NCBI GenBank assembly: GCA_029582265.1
Contig: CM055823.1
Location: 13,962,060-14,026,059, forward strand
DNA length: 64,000 nt
Reading direction: 5' to 3'
Origin: Zoroaster sp. YZ-2022
Taxonomy: Eukaryota; Echinodermata; Asteroidea; Forcipulatida; Zoroasteridae
A program made the position numbers and the translations under genes. Within the stretch, counting starts at the first letter, position 1, and every line of letters begins with the position of its first letter. The notes beneath the pieces are model-generated. The model ran no database searches. It saw only the letters and a program-made list of their open reading frames with translations, and was not told where the DNA came from. This document shows positions 1 through 9,679 of this stretch, in pieces.

Positions 1-1199
1 ACTTTTGACAACTCTTCTGCTGAGGGCAGGGAAGAGGGAAAGCATAGATGCAATCTTTCTTGCAACTTTATCATGTACTAGTTATATGTAGTAGTTATAA
101 GCTAATGAAAGGCTTTGAAGACTGCAGACATTAGCTATTTGACATAAGCTGCATTGTTTCTTATCCACTCAATTACTATACGAGTAGACTCTGTGGTACC
201 TGATACATGAACATGGATGAAATGCACAATTATTAGCCAACTTTCTATTATGTTCCATGTACGGAAAAATTATTTTCAACCTGGAAATGGAAATATCAGG
301 AGTGTAAAGACTCTTCTCTCACAGGGTAACTTTTCCTTGGTAAATTTGGAAAAACAAAGAAAGGGGAAATGTTTATATGCTCCTCCATGCTTCAGTGTCT
401 TCAGTAACCCCCAGCCCCCAATCAATTTAACCCCCACTTCCTGTCCTTTGAATTTGCAGCCAAGTTTAATCCAGTTATTACCATTATTTGTGACTTTATG
501 CCCATAATAACACTGAATAATTTGATCTGGCTTCCTACAACCCTGGCAAACTATTTTCATATGAGTGTTTTTACATGTTGATTTATCATCTGTTATTCAA
601 AATCTCAACATTTTCAAGGTAGTACAGAATAAGAGTAATTTGTTTGGGTGTGGGGGGGGGGTTGAGGGCTGTCAGTTGCCTTAAAACATTTTCATGTTAT
701 ACCTGCAATTTCTAGCAATTTTTGAGGTTCTTGAAAGTAGGACATGTCCTCTATACTTCCTAGAAACTTTTGATTGGATGGCACCCGTAGCAAACCTAAA
801 GTTGATATTGTAGGTAATCTTGAGAAAATTCTTATTCGGTGGAATGTCTGCCAGTAAGTGGGGTGTGGTAGGCTTCCGTTTACTGACACCCATTCACATA
901 CATAGGTGACATGATGAACTGAGCATTCGTCTCTGTCTCCATCTCCCTTCATCTCATCTATGGACCAAACATGAACAAATATGTATATAATCTTACAAAA
1001 GAAAGATTACGTTTAACTGATTACTCTAGCAGTTGAGAAATGAAACTGACCACAAAAACATAAATAACACAATAGTCGGCCATGAATAACACATGTAAAG
1101 CTACTTTGACTAATTATTAGTGCTAGAGTACACTTATCATTCACACACACTTCAAATTATAACCAATGCATGTATTTTCCCAAGAGGACAACGGTCACG
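1..1199. other. Non-coding AT-rich stretch
   Basis: I see no gene here. Open frames are short, overlap on both strands and lack recognisable motifs. A short G run lies near 651-661. The stretch probably consists of intergenic or intronic sequence. Confidence 0.5.
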
Positions 1200-1366
1200 A
1201 TCAACAGGGCATGGAATTGGAGTGCTAGTTTTAGATTATTTCGGTGACTGAAAATAATATCCCACATGATAAGGTAATATTATCATTGCTGCTGCATAAA
1301 TGAGCCAGTAAGTTTCAGTCAGTGTTCATCTTAAACTAGGATACTGATTCCATGCCCTGTTGAAAG
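1200..1366. mobile_element. Small foldback/MITE-like element
   Basis: The left arm beginning TCAACAGGGCATGGAAT (about 1203-1237) is repeated in inverse orientation as ATTCCATGCCCTGTTGAA (about 1348-1365). About 100 bases lie between the arms and nothing in them codes for protein. A second copy of the right arm occurs at 24261-24333, so the sequence is dispersed. I could not define a target duplication, so the superfamily is unknown. Confidence 0.5.
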
Positions 1367-2139
1367 TCTGCTCTGATCTAAATGAGAAATTATTTCTGTA
1401 AATATTTACATCAACTAAGTTTTCTATATATAGGCCCTACACAAAAATTATGGGATAAAAAAAAATATTCTGAATCAATCCAAGATTTACTCTACCTTGG
1501 CAATGCTTTGTAGCTGTTAATACTGGAAATGGAATCAGGCTGAACTCTACATGGTGCTGATGCAAGTAAAAATACTGGCAGTGATGTTTTCTCATACTAT
1601 AAAACAAAACATAACAGCTAATGAAATAATGATGGACATGGTGCATATTAAAAATCCATTTAAATATTACTCGTACTCGTACTCGTACTCGTACGTTTAG
1701 GGGAATAATGGTACCTGATGCCATGTTTGAATTTTCACCATGACCCCTTTTGACCATCTTCCCCATAAAATACATTGATGGTGGAAATTACAACTACTTC
1801 ACTGGAAATTGTTCTGCTTTCTAAACTATATCTCATAATTGTCATGTCTGTATTGTAAACATCATCACAATATCATTGGGCCTTGGCTATAGGAACTATC
1901 AAAAATAATGTGATGGCTAACAGAAATTCATCATAAGAGTTCAGCATATACAGCCATGCCATACAAAAAGCCTACCGACATGACCGAGTATTATATTATC
2001 AAACACTATTTCTCTTTTATTACTCTTACCTGTCCAACAATAATCCTACAAATGCGACATTATTGATGGTCTCATCATGGTCACCATCACGTTCAACAAT
2101 CAAATCCCTGAGTGTTTGCCATTATTTGAGGTTGGCTGG
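1367..2139. other. Non-coding stretch with short TACTCG microsatellite
   Basis: No supported gene. Four copies of a TACTCG hexamer lie at about 1669-1694. The rest is AT-rich. Confidence 0.5.
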
Positions 2140-2650
2140 CCCGTCAATGGTCGCCAGGCATGTGTCGTTTTATTGCCGTAAACGGTGAGCCTTTCTTCGC
2201 CCAGCCCGCTCGGTCGAAATTCTGGCGTTGATTTTGACGGATGGCCTTCCAAACTGAACAGTTTTTGTCACTTTTTTACTGGCGTTGATATGATGAAGGG
2301 GCTGTGACGATGTTCCGAATAAATACGCCATTGCTGTTTCCAAAACTAAACTCGCTGGCAGTATCATAATTCAAAATACCCGACACGAAAAGCACCACAG
2401 TGGTCGAGACCCTGCTTTACGCTTCCACGCGAAAAGTGTTGATATAATATGGCCTAACCATCAGGCTCACGTCTCGGGCGCTTGGCCGCGCTGGCGCCCA
2501 TGGCTGTACTGGTACAGTGTTGGTTCGGTTCGGTTCGGTTCCCGGTGTCTCTGGAAAGTGCTAAGACTTTCGTTTTTTTGTAGATTTTGACAATTTTCAC
2601 CCATTGTTTCAAACTCATTTCACTTTTGTCAAGTATCAATGAATTATAAA
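2140..2650. other. GC-richer, CpG-containing segment; possible promoter or first exon
   Basis: This segment is richer in G+C and CpG than its surroundings. It holds two short minus-strand open frames (2170-2367 and 2458-2541) that resemble no family I know. Four tandem GGTTC pentamers lie at about 2521-2541. A promoter or first exon on the minus strand is possible, but no splice structure decides it. Confidence 0.25.
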
Positions 2651-3913
2651 AAATAATTATTTATGAATTTGGTTCAGTAATAAACATTTTAAACGTCTGA
2701 AAGTGCGACTATTATTTTTGTCCTCGTGAGTTTTCTGGACAAATTTTGGTCGAAGAAAGTCACATGACATTTTTTTGGCTACAATAACAGAAAAACGACG
2801 CAGTTTTCAGGGGTATATGTGTGGACAATTATATTCTACTTTTGAAAGATCTTTCCAATCATGTATCAAAAACAATGAAATATTGAGGGGCGTTTTTTAT
2901 CGCCCAATTGCGCGCGACAAAGGCGGTGTGTATCTTTAACCATTCACCTGTAATGACCACCAACCGCCATCGTTAAATCTAAAATCAGCTTGCGAGAGAG
3001 TTGTGCCTAAACCAAAAACAAGTCTTAATTAAAATTTTAATTCATTGCTATCGGCAAATAAGTTTTGTATTTGAAAACACATACCGGCACCGAAGAATAA
3101 AATGCAAAAATGTAACAAACAGATGTGTAGCCATGCAAGATTTTCAAAGTCAGGGGAAAACTTTTTTGTAGGTATTTACCAACATAAAACCCAAATGAAC
3201 CGACAAATTACCAGTCTGTTAAATACAGGTTGAAGTTTCCGACGTTCAGACATACCGACAGACACTATCACGGGCGTAAATCCGGGGGGGGGGGGGGGAG
3301 GATGGTACATAGGATTGTTCACCGGCCCCCAGAATTTGACATTTTTCATAAGGCGATTGAATGCTCAAATGAAATTGAATGAATCTTTTTGCTGAGTGAA
3401 TGATGATGTAGACAAGCGTTCTTTTTCAAATTAAATTGAATGAGCCGGTATTAATTTAAGTTAAACTTTATTAAAATTGGCTAGAAAAAATTATACTTAA
3501 AACAATGATTGAAAAATAGGGTGGGGGTAATTAGGCCTATCATTTTGACTAATACTTCGTCCAAAACCGTTGGCAAGGCCGCAAAAGGGGCGGATCAACC
3601 AGAAAACAAACACACTTTTAAATCACACATTTCACAAACATATAAGTATGTTTTTTGTTTTGATTTTGATTTTTGTTTTTGTTTTGTTTTGTTTTTACAG
3701 TGGATATGCCTTAGCCTATCCGCCTTAGCCTATGGGCTAGTTCATTGGTTGCCACGGGCTAATTCATTGGTTGCCATGGGCTAGTATTTCCTTGATTGCT
3801 TGGCATTACAGTATAGCGAACATCATGTGACACGCTTTCAACCAATCACAAGACATAATCTATGTATGAGGTGTTATAAAACATAATATTTTTTTGTGTA
3901 TATCTATGTTCCC
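2651..3913. other. Non-coding stretch, poly-G run
   Basis: No gene seen. A run of about 16 G lies near 3283-3298. Around 3640-3780 there are T-rich sequence and a local duplication of a TTCATTGGTTGCCA-like phrase. Confidence 0.5.
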
Positions 3914-3954
3914 CACTGATCTCTATTATACTGACAGTATAATAGAGATCAGTG
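3914..3954. repeat. Perfect 20-bp inverted repeat with 1-nt loop
   Basis: CACTGATCTCTATTATACTG at 3914-3933 is followed by one A and then by its exact reverse complement at 3935-3954. The transcript would fold into an uninterrupted 20-bp hairpin. It could be two transposon ends joined head to head or a small foldback sequence. A one-base loop is too tight for a typical microRNA precursor. Confidence 0.8.
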
Positions 3955-4363
3955 ATGTCCCCAGCATACGCGCATAAAGTGTTCGCACAACGTCCATGAT
4001 TAAGTGCCTTTCATCAAGACACTGGTATTGGTGCATTTTGACCGCTAGAGGGCAATGTGCACAGAACGGATAGGCCTATCTGTATCTTAAAACAAATTAT
4101 GATGGTACATATACCGTCATCATTTTTTGCACATTAGTATCTGTTAAATCAAGCTTCGGACAGTTATTTTCAATGTGTTTTTCGTTTCTTTAATTAAGGA
4201 ATTTATCAATGCACTTCCAATGATAAACATATCTAAAGATTGCTGGTAAAATAGCGAAAAACATGGCCAATTTATACATACATCTATAATCAGAAGATTG
4301 TGAAGTTCAAGTCCGCTTCAGTTAGCTGGATATTGTTTAGTTAAAAGATCTCCCTTTATTTTT
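3955..4363. other. Non-coding stretch
   Basis: No gene or element recognised between the hairpin and the Helitron-like left end at 4364. Confidence 0.45.
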
Positions 4364-5540
4364 AGGTGTTTGGGTTGGTGCCCAAACACCTCTTGATATT
4401 GTTCTGGTTTTTTAGGTGTTCGAGCGACAGCTTCTTCTTCTTCTTCTTCTTCTTCTTCTTCTTCTTCTTCTTCTTCTTCTTCTTCTTCTTCTTCTTCTTC
4501 TTCTTCTTCTTCTTCTTCTTCTTCTTCTTCTTCTTCTTCTTCTTCTTCTTCTTCTTCTTCTTCTTCTTCTTCTTCTTCTTCTTCTTCTTCTTCTTCTTCT
4601 TCTTCTTCTTCTTCTTCTTCTTCTTCTTCTTCTTCTTCTTCTTCTTCTTCTTCTTCTTCTTCTTCTTCTTCTTCTTCTTCTTCTTCTTCTTCTTCTTCTT
4701 CTTCTTCTTCTTCTTCTCCTTCTTCTTCTTCTTCTTCTTCTTCTTCTTCTTCTTCTTCTTCTTCTTCTTCTTCTTCTTCTTCTTCTTCTTCTTCTTCTTC
4801 TTCTTCTTCTTCTTCTTCTTCTTCTTCTTCTTCTTCTTCTTCTTCTTCTTCTTCTTCTTCTTCTTCTTCTTCTTCTTCTTCTTCTTCTTCTTCTTCTTCT
4901 TCTTCTTCTTCTTCTTCTTCTTCTTCTTCTTCTTCTTCTTCTTCTTCTTCTTCTTCTTCTTCTTCTTCTTCTTCAGTAAGACTTATCCAGAGACAAAAAC
5001 ATAGTTACGGAGTTCACAGAACCTTAAAACTTCACACATAGTTAGACCTTAACATGTAGTTTCAGGTAAAGTTGTGACGTCATAGTGAGGGCATCAGATA
5101 TCGAATTACACTAAATCAAAGTTTAATATTTTCAAAAAATCGTATCTCATGAACCACAAAAGATATTTTCACAATCTTTGCAACATCTGAAAGATCTTGA
5201 ATTATGTGATTTTTCGTTTACAGACGTGATCCCAATCTGACCTCTCCTTTTGGTTGAAACCGGAAGTTGAATATTTCAAAAAATCATTTCTCATGAACCA
5301 CAGAAGATATTTTCACAATCTTTGCATCATCTTAAAGATCTTGAATTATGTCACATTTCGTACACAGACATGACCCAATTTGACCTCTCCTTCCGGTCGA
5401 AAACGGAAGTTTAAGTGAACAACTATTCAGAAGTACATTCTTTATGCACAGCCAATTTCGCGTGTGAACGGCCTTGAAGTTCTGTCACACACAGACACGA
5501 GGCATTATAGTTCATTCACCTCATGGTCGAGTTCTTCTCT
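4364..5540 (+). mobile_element. Helitron-like non-autonomous element, copy A (left end, TTC tract, body)
   Basis: The left end is the hairpin AGGTGTTTGGG / CCCAAACACCT (4364-4391), followed by a second, partial AGGTGTTCG start at 4413 and a very long TTC tract. After the tract comes the family body: GACTTATCCAGAGAC, a phrase ending GTTAGACCTTAACATG, GTGACGTCAT, and repeats of a block containing CCGGTCGAAACCGGAAG. The same body recurs at 18617, 19860, 20262, 20980 and, inverted, 47880-48400. No protein is encoded. The right end seen in other copies is missing here, so the copy is truncated near 5540. The right boundary is approximate. Confidence 0.6.
4431..4974. repeat. (TTC)n microsatellite, about 181 units
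   Basis: Almost pure TTC (GAA on the other strand) over 544 bases. The only interruption I see is one TTC-to-TCC change near 4717. It lies at the position where every well-preserved member of the surrounding Helitron-like family carries a TTC tract. Pure homopurine-homopyrimidine tracts of this length can form triplexes. The long homopolymeric open frames across it are artefacts. Confidence 0.95.
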
Positions 5541-5835
5541 AATTATAATATAATACATTATGTTTCGTCGTTGCCAGACCTTCGTATCCACAGTTGACGG
5601 TAATTTCACTATCGTTGTCCTTTATTTCGAGCTGTCATTTTTGCACATAGTTTTGGAATTGTTAACGCTTGTTCTAAATCTAAGAGTGAATTATAACATA
5701 TGGTTTTTGGCATTCATGACTTCAATTATCTCATCGTGAAATATGATGTTTCGCATCTTTTCGCGATTGATGCAGTCAAATTAACAGTCATCGATGCGCA
5801 GAGGATTTTTTAAGGAATTTATTTGTTATATTTGC
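5541..5835. other. Non-coding stretch
   Basis: Nothing recognised. It separates Helitron-like copy A from the dispersed repeat that starts near 5840. Confidence 0.45.
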
Positions 5836-5839
5836 TTTC

Positions 5840-6375
5840 GTTTATGGGCAATCAATTTCATGGTGAGAGTTTCCAATGCGCCCTTGACAAAAGGTTTTCA
5901 GGCACTGGAGCTAATTTAAATACAACATCAATTAATTTTGATTTTGAGACAAGAGATCCAGATCTTCTTTTAACTTATGTATTTTATTTCTTTTCTTTTT
6001 ATTATTTTTATCAACTTAATTAAATTAAATTTTGCAAATGGAATAATGTGTATAGTTTTAAACGAAAAACATCAACAACTTCCAACAATGATTGTTTAAT
6101 AACCAATGTGGCAGAAAAAGCGTCTAGAACAACAAAATGGTTAGTAACTTTTTCCAAAATTGTTGGGTATTTATTTTTAAATATTGGTTTTGGTTAGCCG
6201 GTTAGCAAAGTTCTAAATGGTTAGTGCAGGTTTTTTTTCATTTTAATTTATGCAATAACCAAATGATATGTTTCATTATATTTTTAGTCTTTGATATTTT
6301 ATATAAAAACAGCAAAAATAAATAAATAAATAAAAAGATTAAGGCCTAAACATTTAAGTATTATTGTGGTGTTTG
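5840..6375 (+). repeat. Dispersed repeat R1, first copy
   Basis: The segment from CGTTTATGGGCAATCAAT to TTATTGTGGT recurs at 18174-18616 with small insertions and deletions. Both copies hold CCTTGACAAAAGGTTTTCAGG and then an AT-rich tail. In the second copy the foldback element of 16837-18174 abuts the left boundary and Helitron-like copy D abuts the right. No protein is encoded and I see no terminal inverted repeats, so the class is unknown. Confidence 0.65.
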
Positions 6376-6640
6376 TAAAAGTAAGTTTTTCTTCATTCAT
6401 AAAGTGACTAGTGACTTTTCCAAAAAATGTTTCATGACATCATCACAGATCACAACGCCCCCATCTCAGAAAATGAACCAAACTATTAATGTTATTTTGT
6501 CATGATCATGAAGAAGAATAATTATATCATTATGGACAGTAATCGATAGATAATTAATGGTAGCTCATAGTGTACAATCCTTCTTGACCTATTTTTACAC
6601 CAGTCAAAGTTTATTATTGTTATACTTTTAGACTTTCTAT

Positions 6641-6860
6641 TCAGCTGTGAGACCGAGTGGTGCTGATGATGGCTGTGTGGGCAATGTGCCCAGGAAGTGT
6701 TTGAGGATCACGTGCCTCTTTCTGCGCATCGTGATTGGATAGATTTCCATCGTAACAAATTTATATTGTTCTTATTGGCTATTAGATTGCTCATGAATAT
6801 ATGTTCACCATGTTACATTTCATTGTTATACTTTGTCTGTACGAATGTAGGCGCTCTGTA
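6641..6860 (+). repeat. Dispersed repeat R2, copy 1 (CCAAT-bearing)
   Basis: A phrase containing CGTGATTGGATAGATTT, with an ATTGG (inverted CCAAT) about 50 bases on, recurs inverted at 35180-35320 and 56220-56410. Three divergent copies in 64 kb indicate an interspersed repeat. No coding capacity is visible. Confidence 0.55.
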
Positions 6861-6894
6861 AACTACGAAAATGGACTGTATAATAATCTGTAAA

Positions 6895-7542
6895 TTTATT
6901 TGTACAGTCAAAACATAGTTGCGGAGTTCAAAGAACCTTAAAGCTTAACAAATAGTTAGACCTTAACATATAGTTCCAGGTAACGTTGTGACGTCATGGT
7001 GAGGTTAACTTTGAATTATTACGTAATTAATTATAATAAAACAATATATTTTATTTCTTGTGAACCACAATAGATAATTTCTTGATTCCTTCATAATCAT
7101 ACAGAACATGGAGGACTCGACATTTGATACAAAGACATGACCTTATTGACTCTTACGTCCGGTAAAAACTGGAAGTTTTAAAAAAGTGGCAGGTTTAAAT
7201 AAGTGACCTTTTGCTATCTTGAGAAAACATTAGACAGAATTTTAACAAATTTGGCACAATTGACACCCATATTATGAGGACGAATTTTGTGAAGTATAAA
7301 TGACGTCACATGATTGAACCTGAACGTACGGTTAAAATAATTAAAAATTATATGGGATGACTGAACCGGAAGTTAATGTAATCAGTATAACACGATATGT
7401 GGTATTTTAATTATATATTATGAAAACTCATATCTCCTGAAGTAACTCTTGTCTCTTAACAACTTTAGGTGATGACGTCATCACGTACATATGATGCACA
7501 CTCGAACACCCTGAGTTTGTTTTTAACAAACTCAATACCTCT
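6895..7542 (+). mobile_element. Helitron-like element, copy B (right half)
   Basis: The body starts at the AAAACATAGTTGCGGAGTTC phrase and runs to a right end made of ACTCGAACACCCTGAG, the hairpin GAGTTTGTTTTTAACAAACTC and then AATACCTC. Instead of the usual CTAG terminus it runs straight into a TTC tract. The inverted match between CGAACACC here and the left-end AGGTGTTCG gives an asymmetric terminal inverted repeat. That arrangement is known from Helitron2/Helentron-type non-autonomous elements. Confidence 0.6.
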
Positions 7543-7805
7543 TCTTCTTCTTCTTCTTCTTCTTCTTCTTCTTCTTCTTCTTCTTCTTCTTCTTCTTCTT
7601 CTTCTTCTTCTTCTTCTTCTTCTTCTTCTTCTTCTTCTTCTTCTTCTTCTTCTTCTTCTTCTTCTTCTTCTTCTTCTTCTTCTTCTTCTTCTTCTTCTTC
7701 TTCTTCTTCTTCTTCTTCTTCTTCTTCTTCTTCTTCTTCTTCTTCTTCTTCTTCTTCTTCTTCTTCTTCTTCTTCTTCTTCTTCTTCTTCTTCTTCTTCT
7801 TCTTC
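7541..7805. repeat. (TTC)n microsatellite, 5' flank of LINE
   Basis: About 88 uninterrupted TTC units end exactly where the LINE 5' end begins (GTGTGTCACG at 7806). A matching tract follows the LINE 3' end at 14077. Together they indicate that one tract was split by the insertion. Confidence 0.95.
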
Positions 7806-8016
7806 GTGTGTCACGTATTTCAATCGAGCTCCGAAGTAAGTTGTTTATTTGTAGCTTATAGACCTAGTACGGTCCTAGTTTTTTCACCTACTTGTAGTTA
7901 ATTGTTTATAGATTAGGCTAGGCTAACCTCCCCTTGTCTGGCGTTTTTTAATTTCATGATATTTGAGAGTAAAATTTCCCACTTTCCTGTCTTAATTTGT
8001 AGCTAGGCTGGCCCTC

Positions 8017-9240
8017 ATGGCCAGTCAAGCAGAGACATCCATTCAGGGGCAGTCGAGCGTGAACACGGCTGCCCCACCGAAGACAACTGTTCCCGGTGAC
8101 GAGCCTTTCAGTGCAGTAACCAGGAACAATGGAGTGGCTTTCAAAGCCTCTGATAAAATCTCCATTCAAACATACATTGACGCCTTTGTTAATCAAATAC
8201 CACCCGAAGAAGTCGTTTCTGCCTCTCGTATTTCCAATGGCCGAGTAGCTATCTATCTACGCTCGAGAGCGGCAGTCATCGACGCGACTACTCACGGTCT
8301 GACACTTGGTGACTCTTTTTTCGAACTCACTCCACTTATCAAACCTACTACTCGTCTCACTCTCTCTAATGTTTACCCGGAAATCCCTAATTATGTCCTT
8401 GCTCATTATATCTCAAGTTTCTGCAAGGTGGTGTCTCAGATCCGACCCATACCACTTGGTTTTAAAAGCAAGCAGCTTTCACATATCATGTCTTTCAGAA
8501 GACAAGTCCAGGTACTCTTCAATAATAACGTCACCCCTCCGGATCACATTAACTTCACATTTGCGGGAGTTAACTATCGAGTCTTCCTATCCACCGAATC
8601 GGTCAAATGCTTTAACTGTGGAGAATACGGCCATATCAGTCGCTCTTGCAAAAAACCTAACAGTAAAGCACCCAGTAATGACACCCACAACCCCCTCAAC
8701 CCCCCTCCCACTATTATCCATGGTAAAAACAAATCAGACCCCAAACACCCACCTAAGAACCCCCAATCCATTGCCCCACCGGCCCCCTTTAGTAGTACGA
8801 AGGCCCCCACTAAGCTATTTTGGCCCCCCGAAGGTCCGCCCAAATTTCCTGCCTCTTCTAAGGCGGCCTCTTTGAGTGCCACACAGTCCAAAGCTGTCGT
8901 TTCGAACAAGCTACCCAATTCCGTTAATCCCTCTGATTCAATGCCTGAGCTCAACAACTCTAGTTCTGCTATTTTTTCGTCGGTTCCTCCCCCCTCCCCT
9001 TTTCAGGCTTCATCCTTGCCTAGTGCAAGTGGAGGGGCTCCCGTCTCTTCCCCCTCACCCTCCCTTGTCCCATCCTCTGTCCCACCCCCTCACCCATCCC
9101 CTCACCCCTCGCCCTCCTCTGGTAAGGAAAGATCAACTGATCCTCACCTCTCAATCTGGGGCTCCTCCCTGCTCCTTCCAGACTGTTTTCTGAAGTTTTA
9201 TCAAAGAGGAAACAGTCCCTCCCAAATCTCCAAACTATAA
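8017..9240 (+). CDS. LINE ORF1 protein with CCHC zinc knuckle
   Basis: This 407-residue protein starts at an ATG 212 bases inside the LINE 5' end. Residues 1-190 are a globular region of the Tx1/L1 ORF1 kind. A zinc knuckle CFNCGEYGHISRSC lies at about residues 198-211. The last 180 residues are rich in Pro and Ser and look disordered. ORF1 proteins of this group bind the element RNA and form the ribonucleoprotein used for target-primed reverse transcription. The frame is unbroken, in contrast to ORF2. About 440 bases of stop-containing sequence separate the two. I infer RNA binding from the knuckle; the globular part has no motif I can name. Confidence 0.8.
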   Translation: MASQAETSIQGQSSVNTAAPPKTTVPGDEPFSAVTRNNGVAFKASDKISIQTYIDAFVNQIPPEEVVSASRISNGRVAIYLRSRAAVIDATTHGLTLGDSFFELTPLIKPTTRLTLSNVYPEIPNYVLAHYISSFCKVVSQIRPIPLGFKSKQLSHIMSFRRQVQVLFNNNVTPPDHINFTFAGVNYRVFLSTESVKCFNCGEYGHISRSCKKPNSKAPSNDTHNPLNPPPTIIHGKNKSDPKHPPKNPQSIAPPAPFSSTKAPTKLFWPPEGPPKFPASSKAASLSATQSKAVVSNKLPNSVNPSDSMPELNNSSSAIFSSVPPPSPFQASSLPSASGGAPVSSPSPSLVPSSVPPPHPSPHPSPSSGKERSTDPHLSIWGSSLLLPDCFLKFYQRGNSPSQISKL

Positions 9241-9679
9241 CCCCAACCTAGTCCCCTTAAACACCCCTCACCGCCACGTAAATTAACCCGGAAAATCACT
9301 ACCCCAATGCAAATCTCTTCCTCCCTTTCCCAGGCCCCTCAGTGCCGCCTCCCCTCAGTCTCCACCCCTACCTCCACAGCAGACGGTACTGTCACTGACC
9401 TGACCTGTTGGATGACACCCAGACTACTGATGATGACGCGATCCTCACCGCCGACTCCTTACACACTTGCAAGGGCCCCTTTCTAACGTGGAACTGATAT
9501 GTTCCTCTCCACAGTTAAAGCCAGAAGAAAACCGGAAGTCATTGCTCGAAAATTCACTCCCAATCTACCTGGGCTTGTCAAGCAACTGAAGCCCTTGCGT
9601 AACAGCCCCTGCTGCGAAAAAGCATGCAGCAGAGGATTTCAAAGCTAATTAAAAAACTCGATATGTAACTTCACCAACC

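Noticed and set aside
3880..3960. microRNA precursor
   Set aside because: A perfect stem with a one-base loop lacks the loop and bulges of animal precursors.
4366..5004. Long open frames of poly-Phe, poly-Leu, poly-Ser and, on the minus strand elsewhere, poly-Lys, poly-Arg and poly-Glu
   Set aside because: They are readings of TTC/GAA microsatellites, which lack stops in every frame. No real protein context.
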